A stretch of DNA of 60,566 bases. Source: an uncultured Bacteroidales bacterium. GTDB taxonomy: Bacteria > Bacteroidota > Bacteroidia > Bacteroidales > Bacteroidaceae. Where the stretch lies: assembly GCA_902775375.1 (NCBI GenBank), contig CACYLU010000014.1:1-60566 (forward strand). Reading direction: 5' to 3'. The translations under genes were made by a program, and so were the position numbers. This document shows positions 33,355-42,649 of this stretch, piece after piece (position 1 is the stretch's first letter; each line of letters begins with the position of its first letter). The notes below the pieces were generated by a model, which saw only the letters and a list, made by a program, of their open reading frames with translations, was not told the DNA's origin and did no database searches.

Positions 33355-33590
33355 CGTGTGATATTGCCATTGCCGGCCGGAGGCATTGCTATGGGTAGTC
33401 GCAATATCTCTCTCGCGCGAAAGGAGGCTTTTCCATTAGGGTAAGGGACATACTGCGTCAGGTGATGGCAGATACTGCAGCCAGTCGTGGAAGATATTGC
33501 GTCGGATGATAGCAAGCCTTAGCGTTACCAATAGCAGGCTTTGCGTCAGGTAATAGAAGGCATTGGGATGGGAGTGGACATTATTTCCCG
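33355..33590. repeat. Degenerate 22-bp tandem repeat array, 10-11 units
   Basis: The core ATAYTGC or its variants falls at 33361, 33383, 33405, 33427, 33450, 33472, 33494, 33517, 33538, 33560 and about 33582, a steady 21-23 bp rhythm. Best cores are ATATTGC, GCATTGC, ATACTGC (twice), GCTTTGC. Downstream words GCGTCAGG, GCGTCGG and CTATGGG recur. The last unit enters the final codons of the symporter gene. No unique spacers, so not CRISPR. Same family as 9713-9800. Confidence 0.75.
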
Positions 33591-35014
33591 ATGGAATGGA
33601 ACTTTTTACTTGCTATCCATAACCCTATGAAGGTTAGCAGTCCGTTCAACATTAGCAGTTCGTAGCCGAAGGTATAGCCTGTGTAGTGGGAAGTGATGGT
33701 ATCTATCAGATAGCATATAACAGGTGAAGCGATGGCAATATGCGGAACGTAGTGGTCGTTGGGAATACGTCTGGTCAACAAACCAAAGGCAAATAATCCC
33801 AGCAGGGGACCATAGGTATAAGAGCAAAGTGTGTAGATGGCATCAATGACATTGGTACTGTTCACCATACGAAACAGGAGGATGAAAATGGTAAATACCA
33901 GACAGATGGAGATGTGAGCCTTGCGACGAAGACGTTCGTCTTGAGGTCTTTCCTTGATATCCACACAGAAGCTGGTTGTGAGGGCAGTAAGTGCAGAGTC
34001 TGCACTGCTGAAGCAAGCTGCCACAATGCCGATGGTGAATAACACTGTGACAGTGGTACCCAGTTTGCCAGTGGCTGCAAACATAGGCAGCAGGTCATCA
34101 GTGTTGGCAGGTAGCTCCAAACCCAACTGCTGCGTAAGCATGATGAGCAATACACCTAAAGTGAGGAAGAGTAGGTTGGCTGGTACGAAGAAAAATCCGT
34201 AGGTGCACATGTCCTTCTGTGCCTCCCGTAAGGTCTTGCAGGTAAGGTTCTTCTGCATCATGTCCTGGTCGAGCCCCGTCATAACAATCACCACGAATAC
34301 GCCACTGAGGAACTGCTTCCAGAAGTTTTGCTTCGATATCCAGTCGTCGAAAAGGAATACCTGACTGTAGCTGCTCTCTCTGATGGCCTTTACTGCTTCG
34401 CCCATTGTCATGCCCAAAGCGTTAGCCACATTCACAATAATCAGTATCAATGCCCCGAAAAGGCAGAGCGTCTGGAAAGTATCAGTCCATACCAGCGTTT
34501 TTACACCCCCACGGTGTGTGTAAAGCCAGATGAGCGCCACCATGCCCACCACTACGATGAAGAAAGAAATGCCAAGTGCTTCGAAAACAAAACGATGCAG
34601 CAACATACAAACGACATAGAAACTCACTGCAGCACGTGTCATTTTGCTTAATAGAAAGAATGATGCGCCTGTCTTGTAAGCCTTGATGCCCAAACGTTGG
34701 CGCAGGTAGCTGTAGATGGTGGTTAGATTTAGTTTATAGTAGATAGGCAGCAAAATAAAGGCGATGGCGAAATAACCTAGTATGAAACCCAGGCACATCT
34801 GCAGGTAATACATGTTGATGTGTACGGGCATGCCAGGTACCGACACAAAGCTGACGCCAGATATAGACGCACCTATCATGCCGAATGCCACCATATACCA
34901 GGGTGACTTGCGCTCTGCACGGAAAAACGCCTCGTTGCTGCTCTTACGTGCTGTGAGACGGCTAAATACCCACAACACTGCAAAATATATGAGAACTGTA
35001 GCTACAATAATCAT
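33581..35014 (-). CDS. Sodium/solute symporter (SSS family)
   Basis: A 477-residue inner-membrane symporter with about 13 hydrophobic segments. SSS landmarks: AFGMIGASISGVSFVSVPG (about 43-61, the Na+ site region), LGYFAIAFILLPIYYKLNLTTIYSYLRQRLG (about 87-117) and the segment AACFSSADSALTALTTSF (about 329-346), which carries the conserved Ser/Asp of the Na2 site. Substrate is unknown. The start is set at 35014 (MIIVATVLIY); a longer frame would run into the divergent ettA. Its 3' end carries the last unit of the 22-bp repeat array. Confidence 0.88.
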   Translation of the reverse strand: MIIVATVLIYFAVLWVFSRLTARKSSNEAFFRAERKSPWYMVAFGMIGASISGVSFVSVPGMPVHINMYYLQMCLGFILGYFAIAFILLPIYYKLNLTTIYSYLRQRLGIKAYKTGASFFLLSKMTRAAVSFYVVCMLLHRFVFEALGISFFIVVVGMVALIWLYTHRGGVKTLVWTDTFQTLCLFGALILIIVNVANALGMTMGEAVKAIRESSYSQVFLFDDWISKQNFWKQFLSGVFVVIVMTGLDQDMMQKNLTCKTLREAQKDMCTYGFFFVPANLLFLTLGVLLIMLTQQLGLELPANTDDLLPMFAATGKLGTTVTVLFTIGIVAACFSSADSALTALTTSFCVDIKERPQDERLRRKAHISICLVFTIFILLFRMVNSTNVIDAIYTLCSYTYGPLLGLFAFGLLTRRIPNDHYVPHIAIASPVICYLIDTITSHYTGYTFGYELLMLNGLLTFIGLWIASKKFHSIGK

Positions 35015-35097
35015 GTTTTCACTTATTAACGGATGCGAAGATAGTGAAAAACTCAGGATTATTTCGTATCTTTGCGCAAAATTAACAAGTATTGAAT

Positions 35098-36795
35098 ATG
35101 GCAACAGTTGACGACAAGAAGATTATCTTCTCCATGGTAGGCTTGAACAAGACCATCAGGCAGACCAACAAGCAAGTATTGAAAAACATTTACCTCTCAT
35201 TCTTCTATGGAGCCAAGATAGGCATCATCGGTCTGAATGGCGCAGGTAAATCTACCCTGATGAAAATCATTGCCGGACTGGATACCCAATATGAGGGACA
35301 GGTAGTGTTCTCTCCCGGCTATACAGTGGGCTACCTGCCTCAGGACCCTTATCTGGATCCGCGGAAGACGGTGAAGGAAATTGTACAGGAAGGTACGGCA
35401 GAGGCTGTGAACGCTCTGAAGGAATATGAAGAAATCAACCTCAAGTTTGGAGAACCTGAATATTATGAAGACCCTGATAAGATGGATAAGTTGATGGCCC
35501 GTCAGGGAGAGTTACAGGACATCATCGATGCTACTGATGCCTGGAACCTGGATTCCAAACTGGAGATAGCTATGGATGCCTTGCGTTGTCCGCCGGCTGA
35601 CCAGCTATGTGATCACCTGAGCGGTGGTGAACGCCGTCGTGTGGCGTTGTGTCGCCTGCTCTTGCAGAAGCCCGATGTGTTGTTGCTCGATGAGCCTACC
35701 AATCACCTGGATGCAGAGTCTATCGACTGGCTGGAACAGCATCTGCAGCAATACGAGGGAACGGTGATTGCCGTGACACACGATCGATACTTCCTTGATC
35801 ATGTGGCAGGCTGGATTCTGGAACTGGACCGTGGTGAAGGCATACCATGGAAGGGCAACTACAGCAGTTGGCTGGAACAGAAGACACAGCGCATGGCGCA
35901 AGAAGAAAAAACCGAGAGCAAGCGCAGGAAGACTTTACAACGTGAATTGGAGTGGATTCACATGGCACCCAAAGCGCGTCAGGCAAAAGGGAAGGCTCGT
36001 TTGAACTCCTACGAGCAGCTGCTCAACGCCGATGTGAAGGAGAAGGAAGAAAAGTTGGAGATTTATATACCTAATGGTCCTCGCCTGGGCAATAAGGTGA
36101 TTGAAGCACATCATGTGGCAAAAGCCTTTGGTGACAAACTTTTGTATGACGAATTGAATTTCACTTTGCCACCTAATGGCATCGTGGGTGTGATTGGTCC
36201 TAATGGTGCTGGTAAGACTACCTTGTTCCGTTTAATTATGGGCTTGGAGAAGCCTGACAGTGGTACATTCGAGGTGGGAGAAACGGTGAAGTTGGCATAT
36301 GTTGACCAGCAGCACACCAGCATCGATCCAGAGAAGACTGTGTTCCAGGTAGTAAGTGGCGGTATGGACTTGATGCGTATTGGTAACCGTGATGTGAATG
36401 CTCGTGCTTATCTATCACGTTTCAATTTCTCTGGTGCTGACCAGGAGAAGCTTTGTGGAGTGCTGTCGGGCGGTGAGCGAAATCGCTTACAGTTGGCGCT
36501 TGCATTGAAAGAAGAGGGAAATGTTCTATTGTTAGACGAACCTACCAACGATATCGACGTGAATACCTTGCGTGCCATCGAAGAAGGTTTAGAGAACTTC
36601 GCCGGCTGTGCTGTTATCATTAGCCACGATCGCTGGTTCCTCGATCGCATTTGCACCCATATTCTCGCCTTCGAGGGTGACTCTAATGTATTCTTCTTTG
36701 AGGGTTCATATTCCGATTATGAGGAGAACAAACTGAAGCGTTTGGGTAAGACAGAACCTACCAGAGTGAGATACAGAAAATTGACAAATGACTAA
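35098..36795 (+). CDS. ettA: Energy-dependent translational throttle protein EttA
   Basis: A 565-residue ABC-F protein that binds the ribosomal E site and gates translation by ADP/ATP ratio. Two nucleotide-binding domains: Walker A GLNGAGKST and GPNGAGKTT, signatures LSGGERRRVALCRLL and LSGGERNRLQLAL, Walker B LLLDEPTNHLDAES and LLLDEPTNDIDVNT. The arm between them (about 90-150) and the linker (about 240-320, Arg/Lys-rich) match EttA. Start 35098 (MATVDDKK) is chosen. A -7 element TATCTTTG lies at 35067-35074. Confidence 0.94.
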   Translation: MATVDDKKIIFSMVGLNKTIRQTNKQVLKNIYLSFFYGAKIGIIGLNGAGKSTLMKIIAGLDTQYEGQVVFSPGYTVGYLPQDPYLDPRKTVKEIVQEGTAEAVNALKEYEEINLKFGEPEYYEDPDKMDKLMARQGELQDIIDATDAWNLDSKLEIAMDALRCPPADQLCDHLSGGERRRVALCRLLLQKPDVLLLDEPTNHLDAESIDWLEQHLQQYEGTVIAVTHDRYFLDHVAGWILELDRGEGIPWKGNYSSWLEQKTQRMAQEEKTESKRRKTLQRELEWIHMAPKARQAKGKARLNSYEQLLNADVKEKEEKLEIYIPNGPRLGNKVIEAHHVAKAFGDKLLYDELNFTLPPNGIVGVIGPNGAGKTTLFRLIMGLEKPDSGTFEVGETVKLAYVDQQHTSIDPEKTVFQVVSGGMDLMRIGNRDVNARAYLSRFNFSGADQEKLCGVLSGGERNRLQLALALKEEGNVLLLDEPTNDIDVNTLRAIEEGLENFAGCAVIISHDRWFLDRICTHILAFEGDSNVFFFEGSYSDYEENKLKRLGKTEPTRVRYRKLTND

Positions 36796-36898
36796 ATTAA
36801 TTGTTGAAAACTTTTTTAAACGATTTTAGCAATTGTATTGAGATTATAGCTATCTTTGCACCGCCAAATTGTAAATTATTAAATTAATACAAAGTATT

Positions 36899-39800
36899 AT
36901 GTTAAGAAAAGCAAGATTCATGCTGCTTACGCTGGCTGCTTTTTTAGTGGCTGTAAGCGTTCAGGCACAAATCACTACCTCATCTATGGGTGGTAAGGTA
37001 GTCGATGATGCCAACGAACCCGTCATTGGCGCAACTGTACAGGCCGTTCATGAGCCTTCAGGTACGCTTTACGGTGCTATTACTAACGTTGACGGTCGTT
37101 ATGCCATCCAGGGTATGCGTACCGGTGGCCCTTACACTGTAACCATATCTTACATCGGTTACTCTACTAGGACTTACAAGGACATCACGCTTCAACTGGG
37201 TGAGATTTTTAACCTGAATGTTGAGATTTCTGAGTCAGCAGAGATGCTGGGTGAAATTGTTGTCACAGGTACCGCATCTAAGTTTGCACAAGAGAAGACT
37301 GGTGCTACTACCAACATCAACAATGCCACAATTCGTGAGTTGCCAACCGTGAGCCGTAGCATTACGGACATCGCACGCCTCTCTCCATATGCTAACGGTA
37401 TGGGTTTTGCAGGTGGTGATGGCCGTTCTACCAACTTCACCGTGGATGGTGCCAACTTCAACAACAACTTCGGTCTGAGTTCAGCTCTGCCTGGCGGTGG
37501 CTCTCCTATTTCAGTGGATGCCATCGAGGAAATGCAGGTGGTGGTTGCTCCTTTCGACGTTCGTCAGAGCAATTTCATCGGTGGTGGTATCAATGCTGTA
37601 ACTAAATCTGGTACTAACACATTCAAGGGTACTGCTTATACTTATTTCGCTCACGAGAAACTTCATGGAAAACGTTTAGCTGGGGTAGATATTGATCGTC
37701 CGATGGATAGGAAATATACTTATGGTGCTACTTTAGGCGGTCCTATCATCAAGAACAAGTTATTCTTCTTTGCTAACTTTGAGTATTCTAAGGTTCCTAC
37801 TGTTGTTAACCATTGGCAGGCTTCTTCTGATGGAGTGGCTAAACCTGATCAGTATATTTCTCGCACTACTCAAGCGGATATGAAGGCAGTGAGCGATTTT
37901 GTGAAATCTAGATATGGTTATGATACTGGTTCTTATGACAACTTCCGTGCTGATGAAAGTAACATCAAGCTGTTAGGACGTATCGACTGGAATATCACAA
38001 ATGACCATCACTTGGCGGTTCGCTATAATTATACTAAGAACGAGGCATGGAATCCAACCAACGGTAATTCAACTGATGCTGGATATCGTAATAAGAATGC
38101 TGATCGTTTTTCACAGTATTCAATGGCTTTTGCAAACTCCATGTATTCTCAGGAGAACAAGGTGAATACCATCTCTGCTGATTTGAATAGCCATTTCGGC
38201 AGTAACTTGTCTAATCAGTTGCTGTTTACTTATTCAAATATTGAAGATGTGCGCGGTTCTAATTCTTCTCCTTTCCCATTTGTGGATATCATGAATGGTT
38301 ATACTGAAGGAGATTTTGAGGTGCTTGATCAGGATGGTAAAAATATTGCATACGATTTTGGTGGTTATAATATTCAGCAAGATTTGTATCCTTATATGTC
38401 ATTGGGTTATGAGTTGTTTACGTGGAACAACAAGGTGCAGAACAAGGTGACTACCATCACTGATAATTTCACTGCTTATCTGGGTGCTCATAAACTGACT
38501 GCAGGTTTCAACTTTGAACATCAGTTGGCTAACAATGCATACATGCGTAATGGAACCGGTTATTATCGTTATCGCTCTTTAGATGACTTCCTGAAAGAAC
38601 GTGCTCCTGAAGCTGTGGCTCTGACTTATGGCTATAATGGTGATGCTAACCCCGCTGCGCAGGTTACTTTCAACCAGATTGGTGTGTATGTACAGGATGA
38701 GTGGAACGTTCTGGACAACCTGAAACTGACAGGTGGTATTCGTTTTGATAACATCCACTTCGACAATGATGATATCATGCGAAATAATGCTATTTATGCA
38801 TTGGATTATGGTGGTCGTCATGTAGATACAGGCGCTTGGCCAAAAAATAATATCCAAATCTCTCCTCGCTTCGGCTTTACATGGGATGTCTTTGGAGATA
38901 AAACCCTGAAAGTGCGTGGTGGTACAGGTTTGTTCTCTGGCCGTCTGCCATTGGTGTTCTTCACCAATATGCCTACCAATTCTGGTATGATACAGAATCA
39001 GGCAGGAGCTGTAACTAAATATAGTAATGATGTTGTTACCAGTGTAGATCCAAGATTGGCTAAGTTTGCTGGTCAAATGGTAACCGACCAGAATGAGTTT
39101 ATCAACCGTTTGGGCACTCCAACATCTATTACCCCTGCAGAAGGTACAGTTCCAAAGGACGTAAACGGCGTGGATCATAACTTCAAGATGCCTCAGGTAT
39201 GGAAGACTTCTGTAGCTATTGACTATCAGGTGCCAGTATCATTCCCATTGACTGTAACAGGTGAATTCAACTACACCAAGAACATCAATGCTGTACGTTT
39301 GGTAAATTGGAATATTCCTGAGAGTACTTCTGGTTGGGATCGTTTCGCTGGTGCAGACAATCGTCTGATTTATCCGAATAATTATACCTACCAGAAAAAT
39401 GCAGCTTATGTGCTGACTAATACCCACAAGGGTTATGGTTGGACTGCAAACTTAACTGTGAATGCTCAGCCTATTGAGAATTTGAACATCATGGCATCTT
39501 ATACTCACACCGTGATGAAGGAAGTGTCGGGTATGCCTGGTTCAAATGCTTCTTCTGCATGGTCTGGTTTGTATACCGTTGATGGACCTAATTTTGCAAA
39601 GGTTCAGAATTCACAGTATGTAATTCCTGATCGTATCATCGCTTCTATTAGTTATACTATTTGGAAGGAACACTTTAGCTTGTTCTATACTGGCTTCTCT
39701 CCCTCAGGCTATAGCTATTATTATAATGGTGATGTTAATGGAGACGGTATCAGTGGTGACTTGATGTACATTCCTAAGAATGACGGCGAAATCAACTTCG

Positions 39801-40258
39801 TTGACAAGTTCGATAAGGAGGGTAACCAAACTGTTTTTGCAGAAAGAGACCGTGTAGATTTCTGGAGATTTGTGGCTCAGGATTCATACTTGAAGAACCA
39901 TAAGGGTGAATATGCTGAGGCTTATAGTGCTCGTGCTCCTTGGGTACACAGATTTGATTTCCGTTGGGCACACGACTTTACTCTGAATATTGGTAATACC
40001 AAGCATTTGTTGCAGCTCTCTGCTGACATTGAGAACGTCGGTAACCTGATTAATTCTAATTGGGGTGTTGTTAAGAATATGAATGCTATCAATAAGGGTG
40101 CTATCCTGAAGTATGAGGGTAAGAACGAGGCTAATCAGCCTACATTCTCACTCTACCGCGACAAGGCAGGTAATGCTCCAACCAAGACTTGGGAGTACGA
40201 TCGTAATTGGAATCAGGCTTGGAGAATTCAGTTTGGTGTGAAGTACTACTTCAACTAA
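36899..40258 (+). CDS. Large TonB-dependent receptor with carboxypeptidase-like domain
   Basis: An 1119-residue outer-membrane protein. Signal peptide 1-24 (VSVQAQ), CarboxypepD-regulatory-like domain about 28-115 (GKVVDDANEPVIGATVQA), TonB-plug about 125-245, including FTVDGANFNNNFGL and QSNFIGGGINAVTKSGTN, then a barrel ending in WRIQFGVKYYFN. The long plug-barrel organisation resembles Oar-like receptors of Bacteroidetes rather than SusC, and no SusD gene follows. Substrate is unknown. A -7 TATCTTTG is at 36851-36858, and a terminator follows. Confidence 0.9.
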   Translation: MLRKARFMLLTLAAFLVAVSVQAQITTSSMGGKVVDDANEPVIGATVQAVHEPSGTLYGAITNVDGRYAIQGMRTGGPYTVTISYIGYSTRTYKDITLQLGEIFNLNVEISESAEMLGEIVVTGTASKFAQEKTGATTNINNATIRELPTVSRSITDIARLSPYANGMGFAGGDGRSTNFTVDGANFNNNFGLSSALPGGGSPISVDAIEEMQVVVAPFDVRQSNFIGGGINAVTKSGTNTFKGTAYTYFAHEKLHGKRLAGVDIDRPMDRKYTYGATLGGPIIKNKLFFFANFEYSKVPTVVNHWQASSDGVAKPDQYISRTTQADMKAVSDFVKSRYGYDTGSYDNFRADESNIKLLGRIDWNITNDHHLAVRYNYTKNEAWNPTNGNSTDAGYRNKNADRFSQYSMAFANSMYSQENKVNTISADLNSHFGSNLSNQLLFTYSNIEDVRGSNSSPFPFVDIMNGYTEGDFEVLDQDGKNIAYDFGGYNIQQDLYPYMSLGYELFTWNNKVQNKVTTITDNFTAYLGAHKLTAGFNFEHQLANNAYMRNGTGYYRYRSLDDFLKERAPEAVALTYGYNGDANPAAQVTFNQIGVYVQDEWNVLDNLKLTGGIRFDNIHFDNDDIMRNNAIYALDYGGRHVDTGAWPKNNIQISPRFGFTWDVFGDKTLKVRGGTGLFSGRLPLVFFTNMPTNSGMIQNQAGAVTKYSNDVVTSVDPRLAKFAGQMVTDQNEFINRLGTPTSITPAEGTVPKDVNGVDHNFKMPQVWKTSVAIDYQVPVSFPLTVTGEFNYTKNINAVRLVNWNIPESTSGWDRFAGADNRLIYPNNYTYQKNAAYVLTNTHKGYGWTANLTVNAQPIENLNIMASYTHTVMKEVSGMPGSNASSAWSGLYTVDGPNFAKVQNSQYVIPDRIIASISYTIWKEHFSLFYTGFSPSGYSYYYNGDVNGDGISGDLMYIPKNDGEINFVDKFDKEGNQTVFAERDRVDFWRFVAQDSYLKNHKGEYAEAYSARAPWVHRFDFRWAHDFTLNIGNTKHLLQLSADIENVGNLINSNWGVVKNMNAINKGAILKYEGKNEANQPTFSLYRDKAGNAPTKTWEYDRNWNQAWRIQFGVKYYFN

Positions 40259-40286
40259 TTTGAAATAGTTAATCCTTATAATATTG

Positions 40287-40317
40287 GAAGGCAGCCCTAG
40301 GGGTTGCCTTCTTTTTT
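40287..40317 (+). terminator. Intrinsic terminator
   Basis: GAAGGCAGCCC (40287-40297) pairs with GGGTTGCCTTC (40301-40311), 11 bp with one wobble around TAG, followed by six T. It ends the receptor transcript 28 bp after its stop. Confidence 0.92.
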
Positions 40318-40396
40318 ATAGTGCTAATATTGTAGCTATTTGTTACATGAATAGCTGGCTTGAAGATGGCTTGACTTATAGAAAGTAAAGTGACAA

Positions 40397-40428
40397 TTTG
40401 GCAGATTCCGTAATTATCTGTATCTTTA
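40397..40428 (+). promoter_or_regulatory. Promoter of rlmN
   Basis: TTTG (40397-40400), 20 bp, TATCTTTA (40421-40428), 28 bp before the ATG at 40456. Confidence 0.65.
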
Positions 40429-40455
40429 CACCCGATTTTGCAGAATTATATAGCA

Positions 40456-41490
40456 ATGGAAAGACAACCACTTTTGGGAATGACACTCAGCGAACTGCAG
40501 GAGGTGACAAAGGGCCTGGGAATGCCGGGCTTTACAGCTAAGCAGATAGCACAATGGCTTTATGTGAAGAGGGTGAAGAGCATTGATGAGATGACCAATC
40601 TCTCATTGAAGCATCGTGCTATGTTGTCTGAGGCTTATGTCGTGGGTGCTGAGACTCCTATCAATGAGATGCGTTCTCAAGATGGAACGGTGAAATATCT
40701 CTATCATACGTTCGATAACCACTTCGTAGAGACTGTCTTCATTCCGGATGAGGATCGTGGTACGGTTTGTGTATCTTCGCAGGTGGGTTGCAAAATGAAC
40801 TGTAAGTTCTGCATGACAGGCAAGCAAGGCTTCAGTGGGAATCTCTCTGCTAACCAAATTGTCAATCAGATTCAGTCGTTGCCTGAGTTTGAACGGCTTA
40901 CTAATGTGGTGATGATGGGTATGGGCGAACCACTGGATAACCTGGACGAAGTAATGAAAGCCTTAGAGATTATGACGGCTCAGTGGGGGTATGCCTGGAG
41001 CCCCAAAAGAATCACGTTATCTACGGTAGGCTTGAAGAAAGGCCTGCAACGTTTTTTGGAGGAAAGCGAATGTCATTTGGCTGTGAGTTTACATGCGCCT
41101 CTTCCGGCTTTGCGCCGCGAACTGATGCCAGCAGAACGTGCTTACTCTATAACTGAAATTGTGGATGTGTTGCGAAATTATGATTTCAGTCACCAACGCC
41201 GACTCTCATTTGAATACATCGTTTTCAAAGGTGTGAATGATAGTGTAGTCTACGCCAAAGAATTGTTGAAACTGTTACGCGGATTGGATTGTAGGGTAAA
41301 CCTGATACGCTTTCATGCTATACCGAACGTGGATTTGGAAGGTGTAGATGTGGCGAAGATGACAGAGTTAAGAGATTACCTGACTCAGCATGGATTGTTT
41401 ACTACTATACGTGCCTCGCGTGGTGAAGATATTTTTGCTGCCTGTGGAATGTTATCGACTGCTAAACAAGAGGAGATTAACAAGAATTAA
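40456..41490 (+). CDS. rlmN: Dual-specificity RNA methyltransferase RlmN
   Basis: Radical-SAM enzyme that methylates C2 of A2503 in 23S rRNA and A37 in some tRNAs. The 344-residue protein has the iron-sulfur motif CKMNCKFC (Cys112, Cys116, Cys119) and the C-terminal catalytic cysteine Cys330 in AACGMLST. GMGEPLDNL is the SAM-contact segment. ATG 40456 (MERQPLLGMT) is chosen over an in-frame TTG at 40438. Confidence 0.96.
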   Translation: MERQPLLGMTLSELQEVTKGLGMPGFTAKQIAQWLYVKRVKSIDEMTNLSLKHRAMLSEAYVVGAETPINEMRSQDGTVKYLYHTFDNHFVETVFIPDEDRGTVCVSSQVGCKMNCKFCMTGKQGFSGNLSANQIVNQIQSLPEFERLTNVVMMGMGEPLDNLDEVMKALEIMTAQWGYAWSPKRITLSTVGLKKGLQRFLEESECHLAVSLHAPLPALRRELMPAERAYSITEIVDVLRNYDFSHQRRLSFEYIVFKGVNDSVVYAKELLKLLRGLDCRVNLIRFHAIPNVDLEGVDVAKMTELRDYLTQHGLFTTIRASRGEDIFAACGMLSTAKQEEINKN

Positions 41491-41570
41491 TATAAATTAT
41501 TAAGAAAGAGTTATATTCAATTCTCACTTATTCGTAGTTTTGTGGTGACAATACAAAATAAAAAGGAAAT

Positions 41571-42617
41571 ATGAGAAGAATAGTTTATTTGATGACTATT
41601 GTGTTGGCTGCCTTGTTGTTGGGCGCCTGCAACCGTGGAGGCAACAAACGCTCTTCACTGAATATCTTTACCCCTACATCTAGCGGCAGAGCTTATGAGT
41701 TGTTGGTGGTTTGTGATGATGCCAACTGGGAAGGCGTGGCAGGCCGTGCATTATATGACGTATTGGATACTGATGTGCCTGGTTTGCCTCAGTCTGAGAG
41801 ATCTTTCCGTATTATGAACACAACTCCCTATGGCTATAATGCTACATTGAAGATGTTACGTAATATCATCAAGGTTGATATTGACGCTAGTACCTATACA
41901 CAGCCTAAGTTCCGCTCTGAGATGAATGTCTATGCCAATCCACAGGCTATACTGACCATTCAAGGTCCAGATGCAGAGTCGGTAGCTGATTATATAACAA
42001 AAAACGGGCAGGCTATCATCGATTTCTTTACCCGTGCAGAGATGAACCGTCAAATTCAGGTGCTGGAATACCAACATAGCGATATGATTGCTAAAAACGT
42101 GAAGGAAATGTTTGACTGTGATGTATGGGTATCTGGTGAACTGAAATCATCTAAGCGTGGGGAGGATTTCTTCTGGGCTGGGGCCAATGCTGCTTCTGGT
42201 GACCAAAACTATGTGATATACTCTTATCCCTACAAAGATCGTCGTACGTTTACACAGGATTTCTTTATTCAGAAACGTGATTCTGTGATGAAGATTAACA
42301 TTCCTGGTGCAGCAGAAGGTACGTACATGCAGACCGATGCTCGCTTTGTAACCACACGTGCCTTTATGCTGAAAGGCGAGTATGTGTTTGAAGCACGTGG
42401 TTTGTGGAGGGTAAAAGGTGACATGATGGGAGGTCCATTTGTATCACAAAGCCGTGTTGATACCGTTAATCAACGTGTAATTACTGAGGAGATTTTTATA
42501 TATGCACCAGAGAAATTGAAACGTAATCTGGTGAGGGGCATGGAGGCTGCTCTATATACTATTAAGTTGCCAGGCAAGGTAACGGATGATGTTCAGATTC
42601 CTCTACAAGATGAATAA
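41571..42617 (+). CDS. DUF4837 family lipoprotein
   Basis: A 348-residue lipoprotein (lipobox LLLGAC, Cys20) conserved in Bacteroidetes under DUF4837. After the signal, ELLVVCDDANWEGVAGRALYDVL (about 44-66) and a central region with GPDAESVADYI are typical. Function is not known; the exported lipid-anchored form suggests an envelope role. A -7 element TAGTTTTG is at 41535-41542. The pdxA gene starts 33 bp downstream, so it may lead the operon. Confidence 0.8.
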   Translation: MRRIVYLMTIVLAALLLGACNRGGNKRSSLNIFTPTSSGRAYELLVVCDDANWEGVAGRALYDVLDTDVPGLPQSERSFRIMNTTPYGYNATLKMLRNIIKVDIDASTYTQPKFRSEMNVYANPQAILTIQGPDAESVADYITKNGQAIIDFFTRAEMNRQIQVLEYQHSDMIAKNVKEMFDCDVWVSGELKSSKRGEDFFWAGANAASGDQNYVIYSYPYKDRRTFTQDFFIQKRDSVMKINIPGAAEGTYMQTDARFVTTRAFMLKGEYVFEARGLWRVKGDMMGGPFVSQSRVDTVNQRVITEEIFIYAPEKLKRNLVRGMEAALYTIKLPGKVTDDVQIPLQDE

Positions 42618-42649
42618 ATTATTTATCACTAAATAACTAAATACTTTCA

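Noticed and set aside
33148-33580. A small gene between the basic protein and the symporter
   Set aside because: Short frames here lie over the palindrome and the 22-bp repeats and show no protein-like features.
38579-39178. 199-codon open frame antisense to the large TonB receptor
   Set aside because: Overlaps the receptor barrel; composition (Ile/Ser/Thr/His) reflects the complement of beta-strand codons.
36899-40258. SusC of a polysaccharide utilisation locus
   Set aside because: No SusD, sulfatase, glycoside hydrolase or hybrid sensor nearby; the sequence pattern is Oar-like.
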